Assembly (NCBI GenBank): GCA_003724185.1
Contig: RHGM01000001.1
Span: 186,001-250,000 of the forward strand
Source of the DNA: Porphyrobacter sp. IPPAS B-1204
GTDB lineage: Bacteria > Pseudomonadota > Alphaproteobacteria > Sphingomonadales > Sphingomonadaceae
DNA length: 64,000 nucleotides
Reading direction: 5' to 3'
In this document: piece by piece, positions 9,208 to 19,300 of the stretch
Numbering within the stretch: position 1 is the stretch's first letter
Layout of the letters: each line of letters opens with the position of its first letter
Notes under the pieces: model-generated
Told to the model about the DNA's origin: nothing
Databases searched by the model: none
Seen by the model: the letters and a program-made list of their open reading frames with translations, nothing else
Translations under genes and position numbers: made by a program

Positions 9208-10272
9208 TCAATACTCCTCCACGAGAACATCGGTGTAGAGTTCACCCGGTGCGGGCTCAGGCGAGGTTTCGGCAAAATCGGCGGCCTGCGCCACTTCGGC
9301 GCGGATGGCCTTGTCGATCGCCTTCAATTCATCCTCGGTCTTGCCAGCGTCCATCAGGGTCTTCTTCAGGCCTTCGATCGGATCGTGGTGATCGCGCTGT
9401 TCCTGCACCTCCTCGCGGGTGCGGTACTTGGCGGGGTCGGACATGGAGTGCCCGCGATAGCGATAGGTGTTGCACTCCATCAGCACCGGGCCCTTGCCCG
9501 CGCGCACGTGGGCAAAGGCCACTTCGGCTGCGGCGCGCACTTCGAGCACATCCATGCCATTCACCTCCATGCCTGGAATACGGAAGGCGGTGCCGCGGCG
9601 ATAGAAGCGGGTTTCAGCCGACGAACGCTTGGTCGCGGTGCCCATCGCGTACTGGTTGTCTTCGACCACAAACACGATGGGCAGCTTCCACAGCGCCGCC
9701 ATGTTGAAGGTTTCGTAGACCTGGCCCTGGTTGGCCGCACCGTCACCGAAATAGGCAAGGCAGATGCCGCCATCTTCGTTGTACTGGTGCGCGAGCGCCA
9801 AGCCCCCGCCCAACGCGACCTGAGCGCCGACGATGCCGTGCCCGCCGTAAAACTTATGCTCGGTCGAGAACATGTGCATCGACCCGCCCTTGCCCTTGGA
9901 AATCCCGGCCTCGCGCCCGGTCAGTTCCGCCATGATCACCTTGGGATCAATCCCGTAGGCGAGCATGTGGCCGTGATCGCGGTACCCGGTGATGACGCTG
10001 TCGCGCTCGTTATCGAGCGCGCTTTGCAAGCCGATGGCGACCGCTTCCTGCCCGATGTAGAGGTGGCAGAACCCGCCGATCAGCCCCAACCCGTAAAGCT
10101 GCCCCGCCTTTTCCTCGAACCGCCGGATCAGCAGCATCTGGCGGTAAAATTCCAGCATTTCCGCATCGCTGGCGGCATAGCGCTTGTTCGCCTCGAAGGC
10201 GTCTTGCAGCGAATGGAGCAGAAAATCGGTGTCGTCCGCGGGCGCGGACGTTTTTGCAGGCTTTTTGGCCAA
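9208..10272 (-). CDS. pdhA: Pyruvate dehydrogenase E1 component subunit alpha
   Basis: The alpha subunit of pyruvate dehydrogenase E1, 354 residues from the chosen start. The thiamine-diphosphate motif begins at GDGAANQG and ends with VVEDN. YRYRGHSMSDPAKYRT is the conserved loop around the regulatory serine sites of E1 alpha. A Lys/Ala-rich N terminus precedes the catalytic domain. I prefer the TTG at 10272, because GAGGGA lies seven bases upstream, over a GTG at 10287 that lacks a site. The gene is the first of the pdhA-pdhB pair and follows ftsB on the same strand after a 148-base gap that probably holds its promoter. Confidence 0.93.
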   Translation of the reverse strand: MAKKPAKTSAPADDTDFLLHSLQDAFEANKRYAASDAEMLEFYRQMLLIRRFEEKAGQLYGLGLIGGFCHLYIGQEAVAIGLQSALDNERDSVITGYRDHGHMLAYGIDPKVIMAELTGREAGISKGKGGSMHMFSTEHKFYGGHGIVGAQVALGGGLALAHQYNEDGGICLAYFGDGAANQGQVYETFNMAALWKLPIVFVVEDNQYAMGTATKRSSAETRFYRRGTAFRIPGMEVNGMDVLEVRAAAEVAFAHVRAGKGPVLMECNTYRYRGHSMSDPAKYRTREEVQEQRDHHDPIEGLKKTLMDAGKTEDELKAIDKAIRAEVAQAADFAETSPEPAPGELYTDVLVEEY

Positions 10273-10420
10273 GGTCGTATCCCTCACTTTGGCGCACTCA
10301 TGGGGAGGAGAAGCGCATCACTGTCCTATAGGCAGGGAGAGGGGTGCCACGCAACGCAAAGCCGTAGCGGAAAATGCAACACGCATACGAAATCAGGCCA
10401 TCCGGACGATCTGTCCCGGA

Positions 10421-10720
10421 TCAATCCTCAAGCGTGATCACGACCTCGTCTTCGCGCATCACGCCAAGCTGGTCGCGCACCAATTCGCTGGCAAGATCGG
10501 GATCGGCAGCCTCGGGATCGAGCAGCATCACGCGGTTGCGCAAACCATCACGCTTGGCGGTGAGCTCGGCGATTTCGACCTTGCGGGTTTCGAGCGCTTC
10601 GGCGTTTTCGCTCCATGCGAGCAATCCGGTCGGCCCGGCCACGGCAAATCCGGCCAGCAACAACAGCGCGCCCAGCGCCAGAAAGCGCTTTAGCCTGTTT
10701 TCCGGTCCCTGTTTGCGCAT
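10421..10720 (-). CDS. ftsB: Septum formation initiator FtsB/DivIC family
   Basis: A 99-residue protein with a short basic N terminus, one transmembrane helix (about residues 12-32) and a periplasmic coiled coil (about residues 36-65, WSENAEALETRKVEIAELTA). It ends in an acidic tail. This is the layout of FtsB, a small bitopic divisome protein that links FtsL and FtsQ and helps recruit and activate septal peptidoglycan synthesis. Position before pdhA-pdhB is common in sphingomonads and rhizobia. Sequence identity in the family is low, so the call leans on topology and context. Confidence 0.78.
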   Translation of the reverse strand: MRKQGPENRLKRFLALGALLLLAGFAVAGPTGLLAWSENAEALETRKVEIAELTAKRDGLRNRVMLLDPEAADPDLASELVRDQLGVMREDEVVITLED

Positions 10721-10845
10721 CTGGCGAAAGATCCCTTTCCGTCATCTACACAGAATCACACTTGGCGCAATGCTGCAAGAACAATGCGCTTCAATGCGCA
10801 GAAATCCGGGGCAAACGCCCGCAATTCAGCAAGGCGGCGGCGTTT

Positions 10846-12015
10846 TCAGTAGCTGCGCGGCAGGCCGAGCACGTGTTCGGCGAGATAGGACAGGATCAGG
10901 TTGGTCGAAATCGGCGCAACGGTATAGAGCCGCGCTTCGCGGAATTTGCGTTCGACGTCATATTCCTCGGCAAATCCGAAACCGCCGAAGGTCTGCACGC
11001 ACATGTCCGCCGCGGCCCAGCTGGCTTCGGAGGCGAGCAGCTTGGCCATGTTGGCCTCTTCGCCGGGATTGCCGCCTTCATCGTAAACGCGGGCGGCATG
11101 GTACACCATCAGCTCGGCCGCGCGCATCTGGGCATAGCAGCGGGCGATCGGGAACTGCACACCCTGGTTCTGGCCGATCGGACGCGCAAAAACGCTGCGG
11201 TCCTTGGCGTAGCCGGTCGCCTTTTCGATGAACCATTTGGCGTCACCGATGCACTCGGCCGCGATGAGGATGCGTTCGGCGTTCATGCCTGACAGGATGT
11301 AGCGGAAGCCCTTCCCTTCTTCACCCACGAGGCTGCTGGCGGGGATACGAAGATCGTCGAAGAAGACCTCGCACGATGAATGGTTCATCATCGTGCGGAT
11401 CGGCTTGATGGTCATGCCCGCGCTCTTGGCGGCTTGCATATCGACGAGAAAAATCGAAAGCCCCTCAGTCTTGCTCGACGCTTCCTCGCGCGGGGTCGTG
11501 CGGGCCAGCAGGAGCATGAGGTCGGAGTGTTCGGCGCGGCTGGTCCAGATTTTCTGGCCCGAGATCACATACGCGTCCCCGTCCCTCACAGCGCGGGTCT
11601 TGAGGCTCAGCGTATCGGTGCCGCTGGTCGGTTCAGACACGCCGAAGGCCTGCAAGCGCAGTTCCCCGCTGGCGATGCGCGGCAGGTACTGCGCCTTCTG
11701 CGCTTCGGAGCCATAACGCAGCAGGGTGTTCATGATGTACATTTGCGCGTGGGCGCTGGAGCCGTTGCAACCGGATGCCTGAATCTCCTCCATGATCACA
11801 CAGGCGGCCTCGAGGCTTAAACCGCTGCCGCCATGTTCAGTGGGGATCAACGCGGCGAGAAACCCTGCCTTGGTGAGCGCATCGACGAATTCCGCCGGAT
11901 AGGCCCGCACCGCATCCCTGGCACGCCAATATTCCCCCGGAAAGCCATCGCACAGGCTGCGCACCGCGCGGCGGATTTCGGCGAGTTCCTCGGGCTCGTG
12001 AGCGTGCGTGGGCAA
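10846..12015 (-). CDS. Acyl-CoA dehydrogenase family protein
   Basis: A flavoenzyme that introduces a double bond next to the thioester of an acyl-CoA; 389 residues. Motifs include the FAD/substrate block FGVSEPTSGTD, the QKIWTSRAEHSD segment and the C-terminal FGGFGFAEEYDVERKFRE. The usual catalytic Glu in the C-terminal YEGT motif is absent; that place reads LYTVAPIST. A Glu in GMNAERILIA (about residue 247) matches the position of the base in isovaleryl-CoA dehydrogenase. The TTG start at 12015 is chosen because AGGAGA stands six bases before it; an in-frame ATG at 12108 has no such site. The substrate cannot be read from sequence. The gene is divergent from the MFS gene. Confidence 0.85.
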   Translation of the reverse strand: MPTHAHEPEELAEIRRAVRSLCDGFPGEYWRARDAVRAYPAEFVDALTKAGFLAALIPTEHGGSGLSLEAACVIMEEIQASGCNGSSAHAQMYIMNTLLRYGSEAQKAQYLPRIASGELRLQAFGVSEPTSGTDTLSLKTRAVRDGDAYVISGQKIWTSRAEHSDLMLLLARTTPREEASSKTEGLSIFLVDMQAAKSAGMTIKPIRTMMNHSSCEVFFDDLRIPASSLVGEEGKGFRYILSGMNAERILIAAECIGDAKWFIEKATGYAKDRSVFARPIGQNQGVQFPIARCYAQMRAAELMVYHAARVYDEGGNPGEEANMAKLLASEASWAAADMCVQTFGGFGFAEEYDVERKFREARLYTVAPISTNLILSYLAEHVLGLPRSY

Positions 12016-12143
12016 GCGTGTTCTCCTGACTTGGGCGGGGGATTGCCCGCTTGCTGCGCCCAAGTCCACCTCACCAATTTGGGTGCTTTCGGACAAGACA
12101 TCGCCCATGGCAATCCCGTTTCGTTCTGCTACTCACCGCGGCG

Positions 12144-13361
12144 ATGACTGCGATCGCCGACGAACCTGCCCCCGCCTATCTCACCCGCACGCAGGAGCGA
12201 GCATTGGCGATCACCATCGCGGTGGTGACAGCCAACGCCTATTACATCCACCCGATCATCGGCGAAGTGGCACAGGCCTTCGGAGTGGGCGAAGCGGAAA
12301 TCGGGCTGGTGCCGGCGTTGAACCAGCTGGCACTGGCGCTGGGCATCCTGCTGCTGCTGCCACTGGGCGATTTCTACTCGAACCGGCGGCTGTGCCTGAT
12401 TCTTGTCACGGCGCAAACGCTGTGCCTTGGCGGCATGGTGCTGGCGCAGGATTTCGTGCTGTTCACCGCCGCATCGACGCTGCTCGGCTTTGTGACCATC
12501 GCCCCCTATCTGATCCCCGCTTTCGCCTCCAAACGGGTCGCGCCCGAGCGGCTTGGGCAGGTCACGGCGCAACTGACCGCCGCAGTGATTTTCGGCATTC
12601 TGGTGGCGCGGGTGGGCGCGGGCATCATCGCCGCGCGCACCGACTGGCACAGTGTCTATATCGTAGCCTTCGTCCTGATGGTGGCGGTCACCGCATTTCT
12701 GCCCTTCGCCATGCGCAGCGAGCGCGCCGCGCCAAAACGGGCCGAGGCCGGGTATGGCGCACTCATCGCATCGGTGTTCAGGCTTGCAGCAAAGCACCCC
12801 GACATGCGCATTTCCGCCGCAATCCAGGGGCTGAATTTCGGGGTCTTCACCGCAAGCTGGCTTGCGTTGGCCCTGCATCTTACCAGTCCGGCAATGGGAT
12901 ATGGCACCGATGATGTCGGCTATCTGGCCGGGGTCGCGGCGATCAGCGTTTTCACCACCCCCCGGCTCGGGCGCTGGGCTGACCGGGTCGGAGCACGCAA
13001 GGCCCGGCTGGTCGCCGCATCGGTGAATTTTGTCGGCATCGCGCTGTTCTACCCGCTGGGCTTCAGCATCTGGGCTTTGTTGGTGCCGCTGCTGATAGTC
13101 AACATGGTCGGGCCGAGCATCGACGTTGCGGGCAGGATGACGATGTTCACCCTCGCCCCGGAAATCCGCACACGTCTGACCACGTCCTACATCGTCGTCA
13201 TGTTCATCGGCGGGGCAATCGGCAGCGCGGCCGGAACGGCGGTCTATGATTGGGGCGGCTGGGGTGGAACCTGCGCGCTGATGCTGGTCATGTCGTCCAC
13301 TGTTCTGGCCCTGGCCTTCCATGCCGAGCGGCGCTGGCGTCAGGCTGTCCATGGAATCTGA
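12144..13361 (+). CDS. Major facilitator superfamily transporter
   Basis: A 405-residue inner-membrane transporter with about twelve hydrophobic helices in two halves. The conserved loop between helices 2 and 3 appears as LGDFYSNRR, a weak form of the MFS motif A. The equivalent loop in the second half is LGRWADRVGARKARL. The N terminus resembles drug or sugar-efflux members of the superfamily, but no substrate can be assigned. The ATG at 12144 starts just before the first helix. It is divergent from the acyl-CoA dehydrogenase gene and followed by a strong terminator. Confidence 0.82.
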   Translation: MTAIADEPAPAYLTRTQERALAITIAVVTANAYYIHPIIGEVAQAFGVGEAEIGLVPALNQLALALGILLLLPLGDFYSNRRLCLILVTAQTLCLGGMVLAQDFVLFTAASTLLGFVTIAPYLIPAFASKRVAPERLGQVTAQLTAAVIFGILVARVGAGIIAARTDWHSVYIVAFVLMVAVTAFLPFAMRSERAAPKRAEAGYGALIASVFRLAAKHPDMRISAAIQGLNFGVFTASWLALALHLTSPAMGYGTDDVGYLAGVAAISVFTTPRLGRWADRVGARKARLVAASVNFVGIALFYPLGFSIWALLVPLLIVNMVGPSIDVAGRMTMFTLAPEIRTRLTTSYIVVMFIGGAIGSAAGTAVYDWGGWGGTCALMLVMSSTVLALAFHAERRWRQAVHGI

Positions 13362-13420
13362 CAGAAACCGTGTAAGGTATTGCGATTTCTTAAGGATTTC
13401 ACGGTAAACAGGGCTTCGAA

Positions 13421-13498
13421 AGGCGCTCAGGCCAGATACCGAATGACGGGCCAATCCCCCCGTCGCTCCGGTTGGGCCGAGCGCCTTTTTCCCTTTTT
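13421..13498 (+). terminator. Terminator after the MFS gene
   Basis: An 8-bp perfect stem (AGGCGCTC at 13421-13428, GAGCGCCT at 13479-13486) is followed directly by TTTT, CCC and TTTTT. The 50-base interior includes a further GGGCCAA / TTGGGCC pairing, so the RNA would form a branched hairpin. It insulates the transporter gene from the tRNA on the opposite strand. Confidence 0.6.
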
Positions 13499-13513
13499 GC
13501 GATCATGGCAGCG

Positions 13514-13590
13514 TGGTGACCCCGGCGCGATTCGAACGCGCGGCCCCCAGATTAGGAATCTGGTGCTCTATCCGGCTGAGCTACGGGGTC
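13514..13590 (-). tRNA. tRNA-Arg, anticodon CCU
   Basis: A 77-base tRNA read on the minus strand. The 7-bp acceptor stem is GACCCCG / CGGGGTC. The anticodon stem CCAGA / TCTGG encloses the loop TTCCTAA with anticodon CCT, and the T loop is TTCGAAT. The discriminator A and the CCA end are encoded in the DNA. It decodes AGG, a rare arginine codon in this GC-rich genome. It follows the DUF1178 gene by 33 bases, on the same strand, and may be processed from the same transcript. Confidence 0.97.
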
Positions 13591-13623
13591 CCGACGCGCT
13601 ACATAGCATCGCGGGCCCTCCAT

Positions 13624-14091
13624 TCAATTCAACTTTTCGGGCGGAGCGACCGGGAACGGCAGCGGCGCGACCGGCACGCCCTCTTCAATCAATGCCTTGG
13701 CTTCGGCAAGACTGGCCTGTCCATGGATCGGAGCCTCGTCCCGCTCGCCGTAATGCATCTTGCGGGTTTCCTCGGCGAACTTGTCACCCACCCATGTGCT
13801 GTTCTTCAACGCCTCGGCCTGCGCCTTGGCGAGCGCGGCGAGCGCCTTTTGCACCTGCGGCGGCATCGGCGTGTTGGCCACCTGCTTCGGGGCTTCGGGC
13901 GGCAGCACTTCGGCCCGCGTGTTGCCCTTGGCAGGAACCGCCGGGGCCATCGGCGCCTTGCTCACAGCGGCAGAACCGCAGGACGGGCAGGCCAGCAAAC
14001 CACGTGCGCGCTGATCCTCGAATTCGGAGGACGAGCCGAACCATCCTTCAAAACGGTGGCCATCATGGCAGGCGAGGTCAAAAACGATCAT
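13624..14091 (-). CDS. DUF1178 family protein
   Basis: A 155-residue protein of the DUF1178 family, which is widespread in alpha- and betaproteobacteria and has no known function. The N-terminal part matches the family (MIVFDLACHDGHRFEGWFGS), with a Cys-x-x-Cys pair in LACPSCGS (about residues 33-40) that may bind zinc. The middle is Pro/Ala-rich, and the end carries WVGDKFAEE and the acidic HYGERDEAPIHGQAS block typical of the family. It starts six bases after the nitrilase-family gene and belongs to the grxC operon. Confidence 0.85.
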   Translation of the reverse strand: MIVFDLACHDGHRFEGWFGSSSEFEDQRARGLLACPSCGSAAVSKAPMAPAVPAKGNTRAEVLPPEAPKQVANTPMPPQVQKALAALAKAQAEALKNSTWVGDKFAEETRKMHYGERDEAPIHGQASLAEAKALIEEGVPVAPLPFPVAPPEKLN

Positions 14092-14097
14092 GCTGTC

Positions 14098-14922
14098 TCA
14101 GGATTTGGGAATGTCGCGGCGGTTGGCAAGAGCCGGCACCTGAGCGCGGACGTCAATCACGCGGGCAAGGTCGATGTCACAGAACGCCAGCCCCGACGCA
14201 TCGCCCCCCATGTCTAGCAACACCTCGCCCCAGGGGTCGACCACGAGGGAATGGCCATAGGTCTCGCGCCCGTCCTCATGCAGCCCCACCTGCGCCGCTG
14301 CAATCACGAAGGCCTGCGCCTCAATGGCGCGGGCGCGTAGCATCACGTGCCAATGGGCTGCGCCCGTCGGCTTGGTGAAGGCAGCGGGGACAGTGATGGC
14401 ACTGCACCTGCGATTGCCAAGCTCACCGAACAGCGCGGGGAAGCGAAGGTCGTAACAGATCGTGAGGCCAAGCCTGCCGACCGGCGTGTTCTCCACCGTC
14501 ACAACCTCGCGCCCCGGTTCATAGGCCGCGCTTTCGCGCCACGCCTCACCATTGGCGAGTTGCACGTCGAACATATGGATCTTGTCGTAGGTGACCGGCG
14601 GGCCGAGATCGGGATGGAAGTAATGCGCGCGGTTGGCCCACTTTCCGCCCGCTGTGGCAACCGGCATTGATCCGATGACAATATCGAGGTGCTGCTTGGC
14701 AGCGACCATCGACAGGCGCTCGATCATCTGGGCGGGGCGGTCGCTTTCGATCCATTGCCTTGCACGGGCGCGGTCCCGGTCCAGCAGCAGCGACATTTCC
14801 GGTGTGAACAGCACCAGCGCGCCCCGCTTGGCGCATTGCATTGCCGCGTCTTCGATCACGGCAAAATTGGCCTCGGGGTCTACCCCCGAGGTCATCTGTA
14901 ATACTCCGATCGTCGTCGTCAT
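14098..14922 (-). CDS. Carbon-nitrogen hydrolase family protein (Nit-like amidase)
   Basis: A 274-residue hydrolase of the nitrilase superfamily. The Glu-Lys-Cys triad is visible: Glu42 in FTPEMSLLLD, Lys114 in YDKIHMFD and Cys156 in LTICYDLRFP. The Nit1/Nit2 branch, to which this sequence belongs by motif spacing and by the ICYDLRFP block, hydrolyses deaminated glutathione or omega-amides in known members. Its overlap with grxC (ATGA) agrees with a role near thiol metabolism, but the substrate is inferred. Confidence 0.85.
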   Translation of the reverse strand: MTTTIGVLQMTSGVDPEANFAVIEDAAMQCAKRGALVLFTPEMSLLLDRDRARARQWIESDRPAQMIERLSMVAAKQHLDIVIGSMPVATAGGKWANRAHYFHPDLGPPVTYDKIHMFDVQLANGEAWRESAAYEPGREVVTVENTPVGRLGLTICYDLRFPALFGELGNRRCSAITVPAAFTKPTGAAHWHVMLRARAIEAQAFVIAAAQVGLHEDGRETYGHSLVVDPWGEVLLDMGGDASGLAFCDIDLARVIDVRAQVPALANRRDIPKS

Positions 14923-15182
14923 CCGGCCAGCAGCGCGTCAAGCTTGCCCGCACGTTCAAGCGCGGCAAGATCGTCCGATCCGCCCACATGCACATCGCCG
15001 ATGAAAATTTGCGGCACCATCATCGCATCCGGCGCACGGGCGAGCAATTCGTCGCGGCCGGGGCCGCCCATGGTGATGTCATGCTCGGTAAAGGTCGCGC
15101 CCTTTTCGGTCAGCAGGCGCTTGGCGCGCACGCAGAACGGGCAGGCGAACTTGGTGTAGATGTCGATCTTGGGGGCAGCCAT
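14919..15182 (-). CDS. grxC: Glutaredoxin 3
   Basis: An 87-residue dithiol glutaredoxin. The redox motif CPFC lies at residues 14-17 after the first beta strand. The glutathione-binding elements MMVPQIFIGDVHVGGSDDL, with the cis-proline, complete the fold. It reduces disulfides and mixed disulfides with glutathione as donor in the cytoplasm. The ATG at 15182 gives the standard length, while the frame stays open far upstream without family similarity. It is the first gene visible in the operon grxC, nitrilase-like, DUF1178. Confidence 0.93.
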   Translation of the reverse strand: MAAPKIDIYTKFACPFCVRAKRLLTEKGATFTEHDITMGGPGRDELLARAPDAMMVPQIFIGDVHVGGSDDLAALERAGKLDALLAG

Positions 15183-15345
15183 GTCGTCCCTCTTGCCAAA
15201 TGCTCTTGAAAGCGCGGGTGGAAAAACCAGATAGGCGGTGTCGCCGCGTTTCGCCAGTCTTGGGGAACGGGAACGGCGACAAGGCGGGTGCTGCATCCGG
15301 CAGGCCCGTGGATGAACCAAATTGCTCAGATACGAGGATTTGCCA

Positions 15346-15829
15346 ATGTCACGTTTCGATTTCACCCCCTACCGCCGCTCCACCGTGGGCTTTGACCGCC
15401 TGTTCGACCTGCTCGAAAATCAGGCGCGGCTCAACGCGGGCGACAATTACCCCCCCCTTCAACATCTCGCGCCGAGGCGAGGACAATTACCGCATTACCG
15501 TGGCGGTCGCGGGCTTCCGTCCGCAGGATATCGACATCACCGCTCAGCAGAATCTGCTGGTGGTGCAAGGCCGCAAGCGCGACTATGTGGATGACGGGGC
15601 CGAACTGCTCCATGTCGGCATCGCCAACCGCGGCTTTGAACGCCGGTTCGAACTGGCCGATTTCGTCCGGGTGGAACGGGCCGATCTGGCTGACGGGCTG
15701 CTGATCATCGACCTGGTGCGCGAAGTGCCGGACGCGATGAAGCCGCGCAAGATCGCCATCGGCGGCACGGCCACGCTTACCGCCGTGCCCACCACCAGCG
15801 ACGAAGGCGACAACGCCAGCGCTGCCTGA
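15346..15829 (+). pseudogene. Small heat shock protein Hsp20, frameshifted at an 8-C run
   Basis: Two overlapping frames together give one complete Hsp20-type chaperone of about 160 residues. The first frame starts at the ATG at 15346 (MSRFDFTPYRRSTVGFDRLF), with GAGGA about seven bases upstream. The second contains the alpha-crystallin domain from EDNYRITVAVAGF to the family's C-terminal segment PRKIAIG. The frames meet at the run of eight Cs at 15450-15457; seven Cs would join them without loss as NYPPFNI. This is either a sequencing or assembly slip or a real disabling (possibly reversible) mutation. A CTTG element at 15205 with a weak -10 might be an RpoH-type promoter. IbpA-like proteins hold unfolded proteins for refolding. 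Confidence 0.85.
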
Positions 15830-15863
15830 GCAGCCATCCACAATTCTGTCTAAGATGAATAAA

Positions 15864-15889
15864 GGGGGCGGATCTCGCAATCCGCCCCC
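15864..15889. terminator. Hairpin downstream of hsp20
   Basis: A perfect 10-bp stem (GGGGGCGGAT / ATCCGCCCCC) with a 6-base loop, 34 bases after the hsp20 stop. The plus side continues GCGACTTTCG, a weak T-tract; the minus side continues TTTATTCAT. It can act in both directions. Confidence 0.6.
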
Positions 15890-16257
15890 GCGACTTTCGT
15901 CGCCCCGTGTGATCCTATCCGTCCGGGTCGCAGAAGACGGACAAAATCACCCAAGCTCGTTTCGTAGACACCCGGCGGGGTATCTGCCGGTCGGTTATCT
16001 GCCAGTATAGCAGAATACAAGCATCGGTAGCGCCGGAATTGCTAGGAAACTGTGAAATCCGCGGTTCGTCTAATGCGGAATCGTAACAACACGCAAGGGC
16101 ATTCTGCAAAAGTTGTAAGGATGCGACACGGGCGCACGGCCTTGCGAAACAAAGAGTTGCCGAGGCGGGACAATCGACCCGGCAGGACATAAATCCACAT
16201 AACCGGAAGGATCACCGGCCAAGCCATCATCTTCACCAAAATGGCCGGGAAATTGCC
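15890..16257. other. Intergenic region between hsp20 terminator and pyrG
   Basis: About 370 bases without a convincing gene. The base composition is more AT-rich than the surrounding genes and the possible frames have no family-like sequence. Two near-identical words, GTATCTGCC and GTTATCTGCC, occur about 15 bases apart near 15980-16000. pyrG transcripts from the minus strand would run into this area, so it may hold the pyrG 3' UTR or a small RNA, but I see no decisive signal. Confidence 0.4.
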
Positions 16258-17907
<1,650 letters not shown>

Positions 17908-18030
17908 TTAAGCGTCGAGAGGGATTCGGGGCAAGCGAATTGCGCGCCGCATGACGCGCCATCCACAGTGCCGTTGGTGAAGCAGGGCAAGAGGCAGGCG
18001 AAATGCCGCCGCCGCTTGAGAAAAAGGGCG

Positions 18031-18417
18031 TTACTGCGCGCCCTCTTCGGCAGGAGCAGCAGGAGCCGGAGCAGCCTCGTTCTGCGCGGGAGCGGCCGGG
18101 GCCGGATCAGCCAGCAAATCGGGTGCTGCGGGGGCTGCCGCACCGGGCGCGGTGCGATCGAGCGTCGTCGTTACCCCGCCCACCCGGCTTTCACGGACCG
18201 CCAGTGCGGCCAGCACGATCGACAGCGCCACGAAAGCCACCGCCAGCCACTTGGTCGAACGGGTCAGGAAATCTGCCGCGCCGCGAGCACCGAACGCCCC
18301 GCCCGGGCTACCGCCGATGCCAAGCCCGCCGCCTTCCGAACGCTGCATCAGCACCACGCCAACCAGCGCGGCGGCCACCAGGGCCTGGATCACGGTAAGG
18401 AAGATGAACAGGGACAT
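18031..18417 (-). CDS. secG: Preprotein translocase subunit SecG
   Basis: A 128-residue inner-membrane protein of the Sec translocon. It shows two transmembrane helices (about residues 3-22 and 55-75) and the conserved SecG loop between them, VVLMQRSEGGGLG, followed by GGAFGARGAADFLTR. The C-terminal third is Ala/Pro-rich, as in other alphaproteobacterial SecG proteins. The ATG at 18417 begins directly with the first helix. It lies between tpiA and pyrG on the same strand. Confidence 0.93.
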   Translation of the reverse strand: MSLFIFLTVIQALVAAALVGVVLMQRSEGGGLGIGGSPGGAFGARGAADFLTRSTKWLAVAFVALSIVLAALAVRESRVGGVTTTLDRTAPGAAAPAAPDLLADPAPAAPAQNEAAPAPAAPAEEGAQ

Positions 18418-18526
18418 GAATTGATCTCGTGGCAGGGGGCGATCCTTCGCCCGGTTGCGGTTATGCGCGCCATGTAGGCGCGCGGACGCCTTGCGGCAAG
18501 CCCACGCGGGCGCCGTGTGCCAAAGC

Positions 18527-19300
18527 TCAGTTTTCGAACGGCTCGCTGGCAGCCAGCGCGATGCCCATGAAGCTGTCTGCGGTAAGACTCGCCCCGCCCA
18601 CCAGCGCTCCGCCCACATCGGGCACGGCAAAGATCGCGGCAGCGTTATCCGGCTTGACCGATCCGCCATAAAGGATGCGCACTTCGCTGCCCTGCTCCTC
18701 GCCGAACAGTTCGACCAGCAGCGTGCGGATGACACCGTGCATTTCGGCGATATCGTCAGTGGTGGCAGCCGTGCCGGTGCCGATCGCCCAGATCGGTTCA
18801 TAGGCGACCGTCAGCCGTTCGGCCACGTCGGTGGGCATCTGGTCGGCCGGCGGGAGCGAGGCCTTGAGCTGGCGCTTCACAAAAGCCACCGCCTTGCCCG
18901 ATTCGCGCGTGTCGGCGCTTTCGCCGCAGCACATGATGATCCTGAGGCCGGCAGCCAGCGCAGCCTGCGCCTTGGCGCGCACCGTTGCATCGCTTTCAGC
19001 GTGGCCCGTGCGCCGTTCCGAATGGCCGAGGATCACGAACTTCGCCCCCGCATCGGCGATCATCGCTGCCGAAATGTCGCCGGTGTGCGCGCCGCCGTCC
19101 TCGTGGTGGCAGTCCTGCGCGCCGACCGCGATCTGTTCGGCCTCACGATGGATCGGGTGGATCAGGGTGTAAGGCGGCGCAAGCGCGACTTCGACCTTCA
19201 TGTGCCGCTGTGCAGCACGATCAATTGCGCGCGCTTCGGAGAGCATGGCGCGGGTGCCATGCATCTTCCAGTTTCCGACGATATAGGGTCGGCGGGTCAT
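18527..19300 (-). CDS. tpiA: Triosephosphate isomerase
   Basis: A 257-residue glycolytic enzyme that interconverts dihydroxyacetone phosphate and glyceraldehyde 3-phosphate. GNWKMHGTR carries the substrate-binding Asn and Lys (residues 11-14). The electrophilic His is in LGHSERR, and the catalytic Glu lies in AYEPIWAIGTG, which includes the start of the flexible lid. The LYGGSVKPDNA phosphate-binding loop is also present. It is divergent from ppiD, with 245 bases between the starts. Confidence 0.97.
   Translation of the reverse strand: MTRRPYIVGNWKMHGTRAMLSEARAIDRAAQRHMKVEVALAPPYTLIHPIHREAEQIAVGAQDCHHEDGGAHTGDISAAMIADAGAKFVILGHSERRTGHAESDATVRAKAQAALAAGLRIIMCCGESADTRESGKAVAFVKRQLKASLPPADQMPTDVAERLTVAYEPIWAIGTGTAATTDDIAEMHGVIRTLLVELFGEEQGSEVRILYGGSVKPDNAAAIFAVPDVGGALVGGASLTADSFMGIALAASEPFEN

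Noticed and set aside
12016..12108. Longer N terminus of the acyl-CoA dehydrogenase from the ATG at 12108
   Set aside because: Family similarity starts after residue 32 of that version, and the TTG at 12015 has a much better ribosome-binding site.
13380..14378. Plus-strand frame of 332 codons across the tRNA and DUF1178 genes
   Set aside because: It is an Arg/Pro-rich shadow frame opposite real genes and runs through a tRNA gene.
15915..16190. Minus-strand frame of 91 codons between hsp20 and pyrG
   Set aside because: Composition is Cys/Arg/Ser-rich without any family pattern, and there is no supporting ribosome site; most likely chance.
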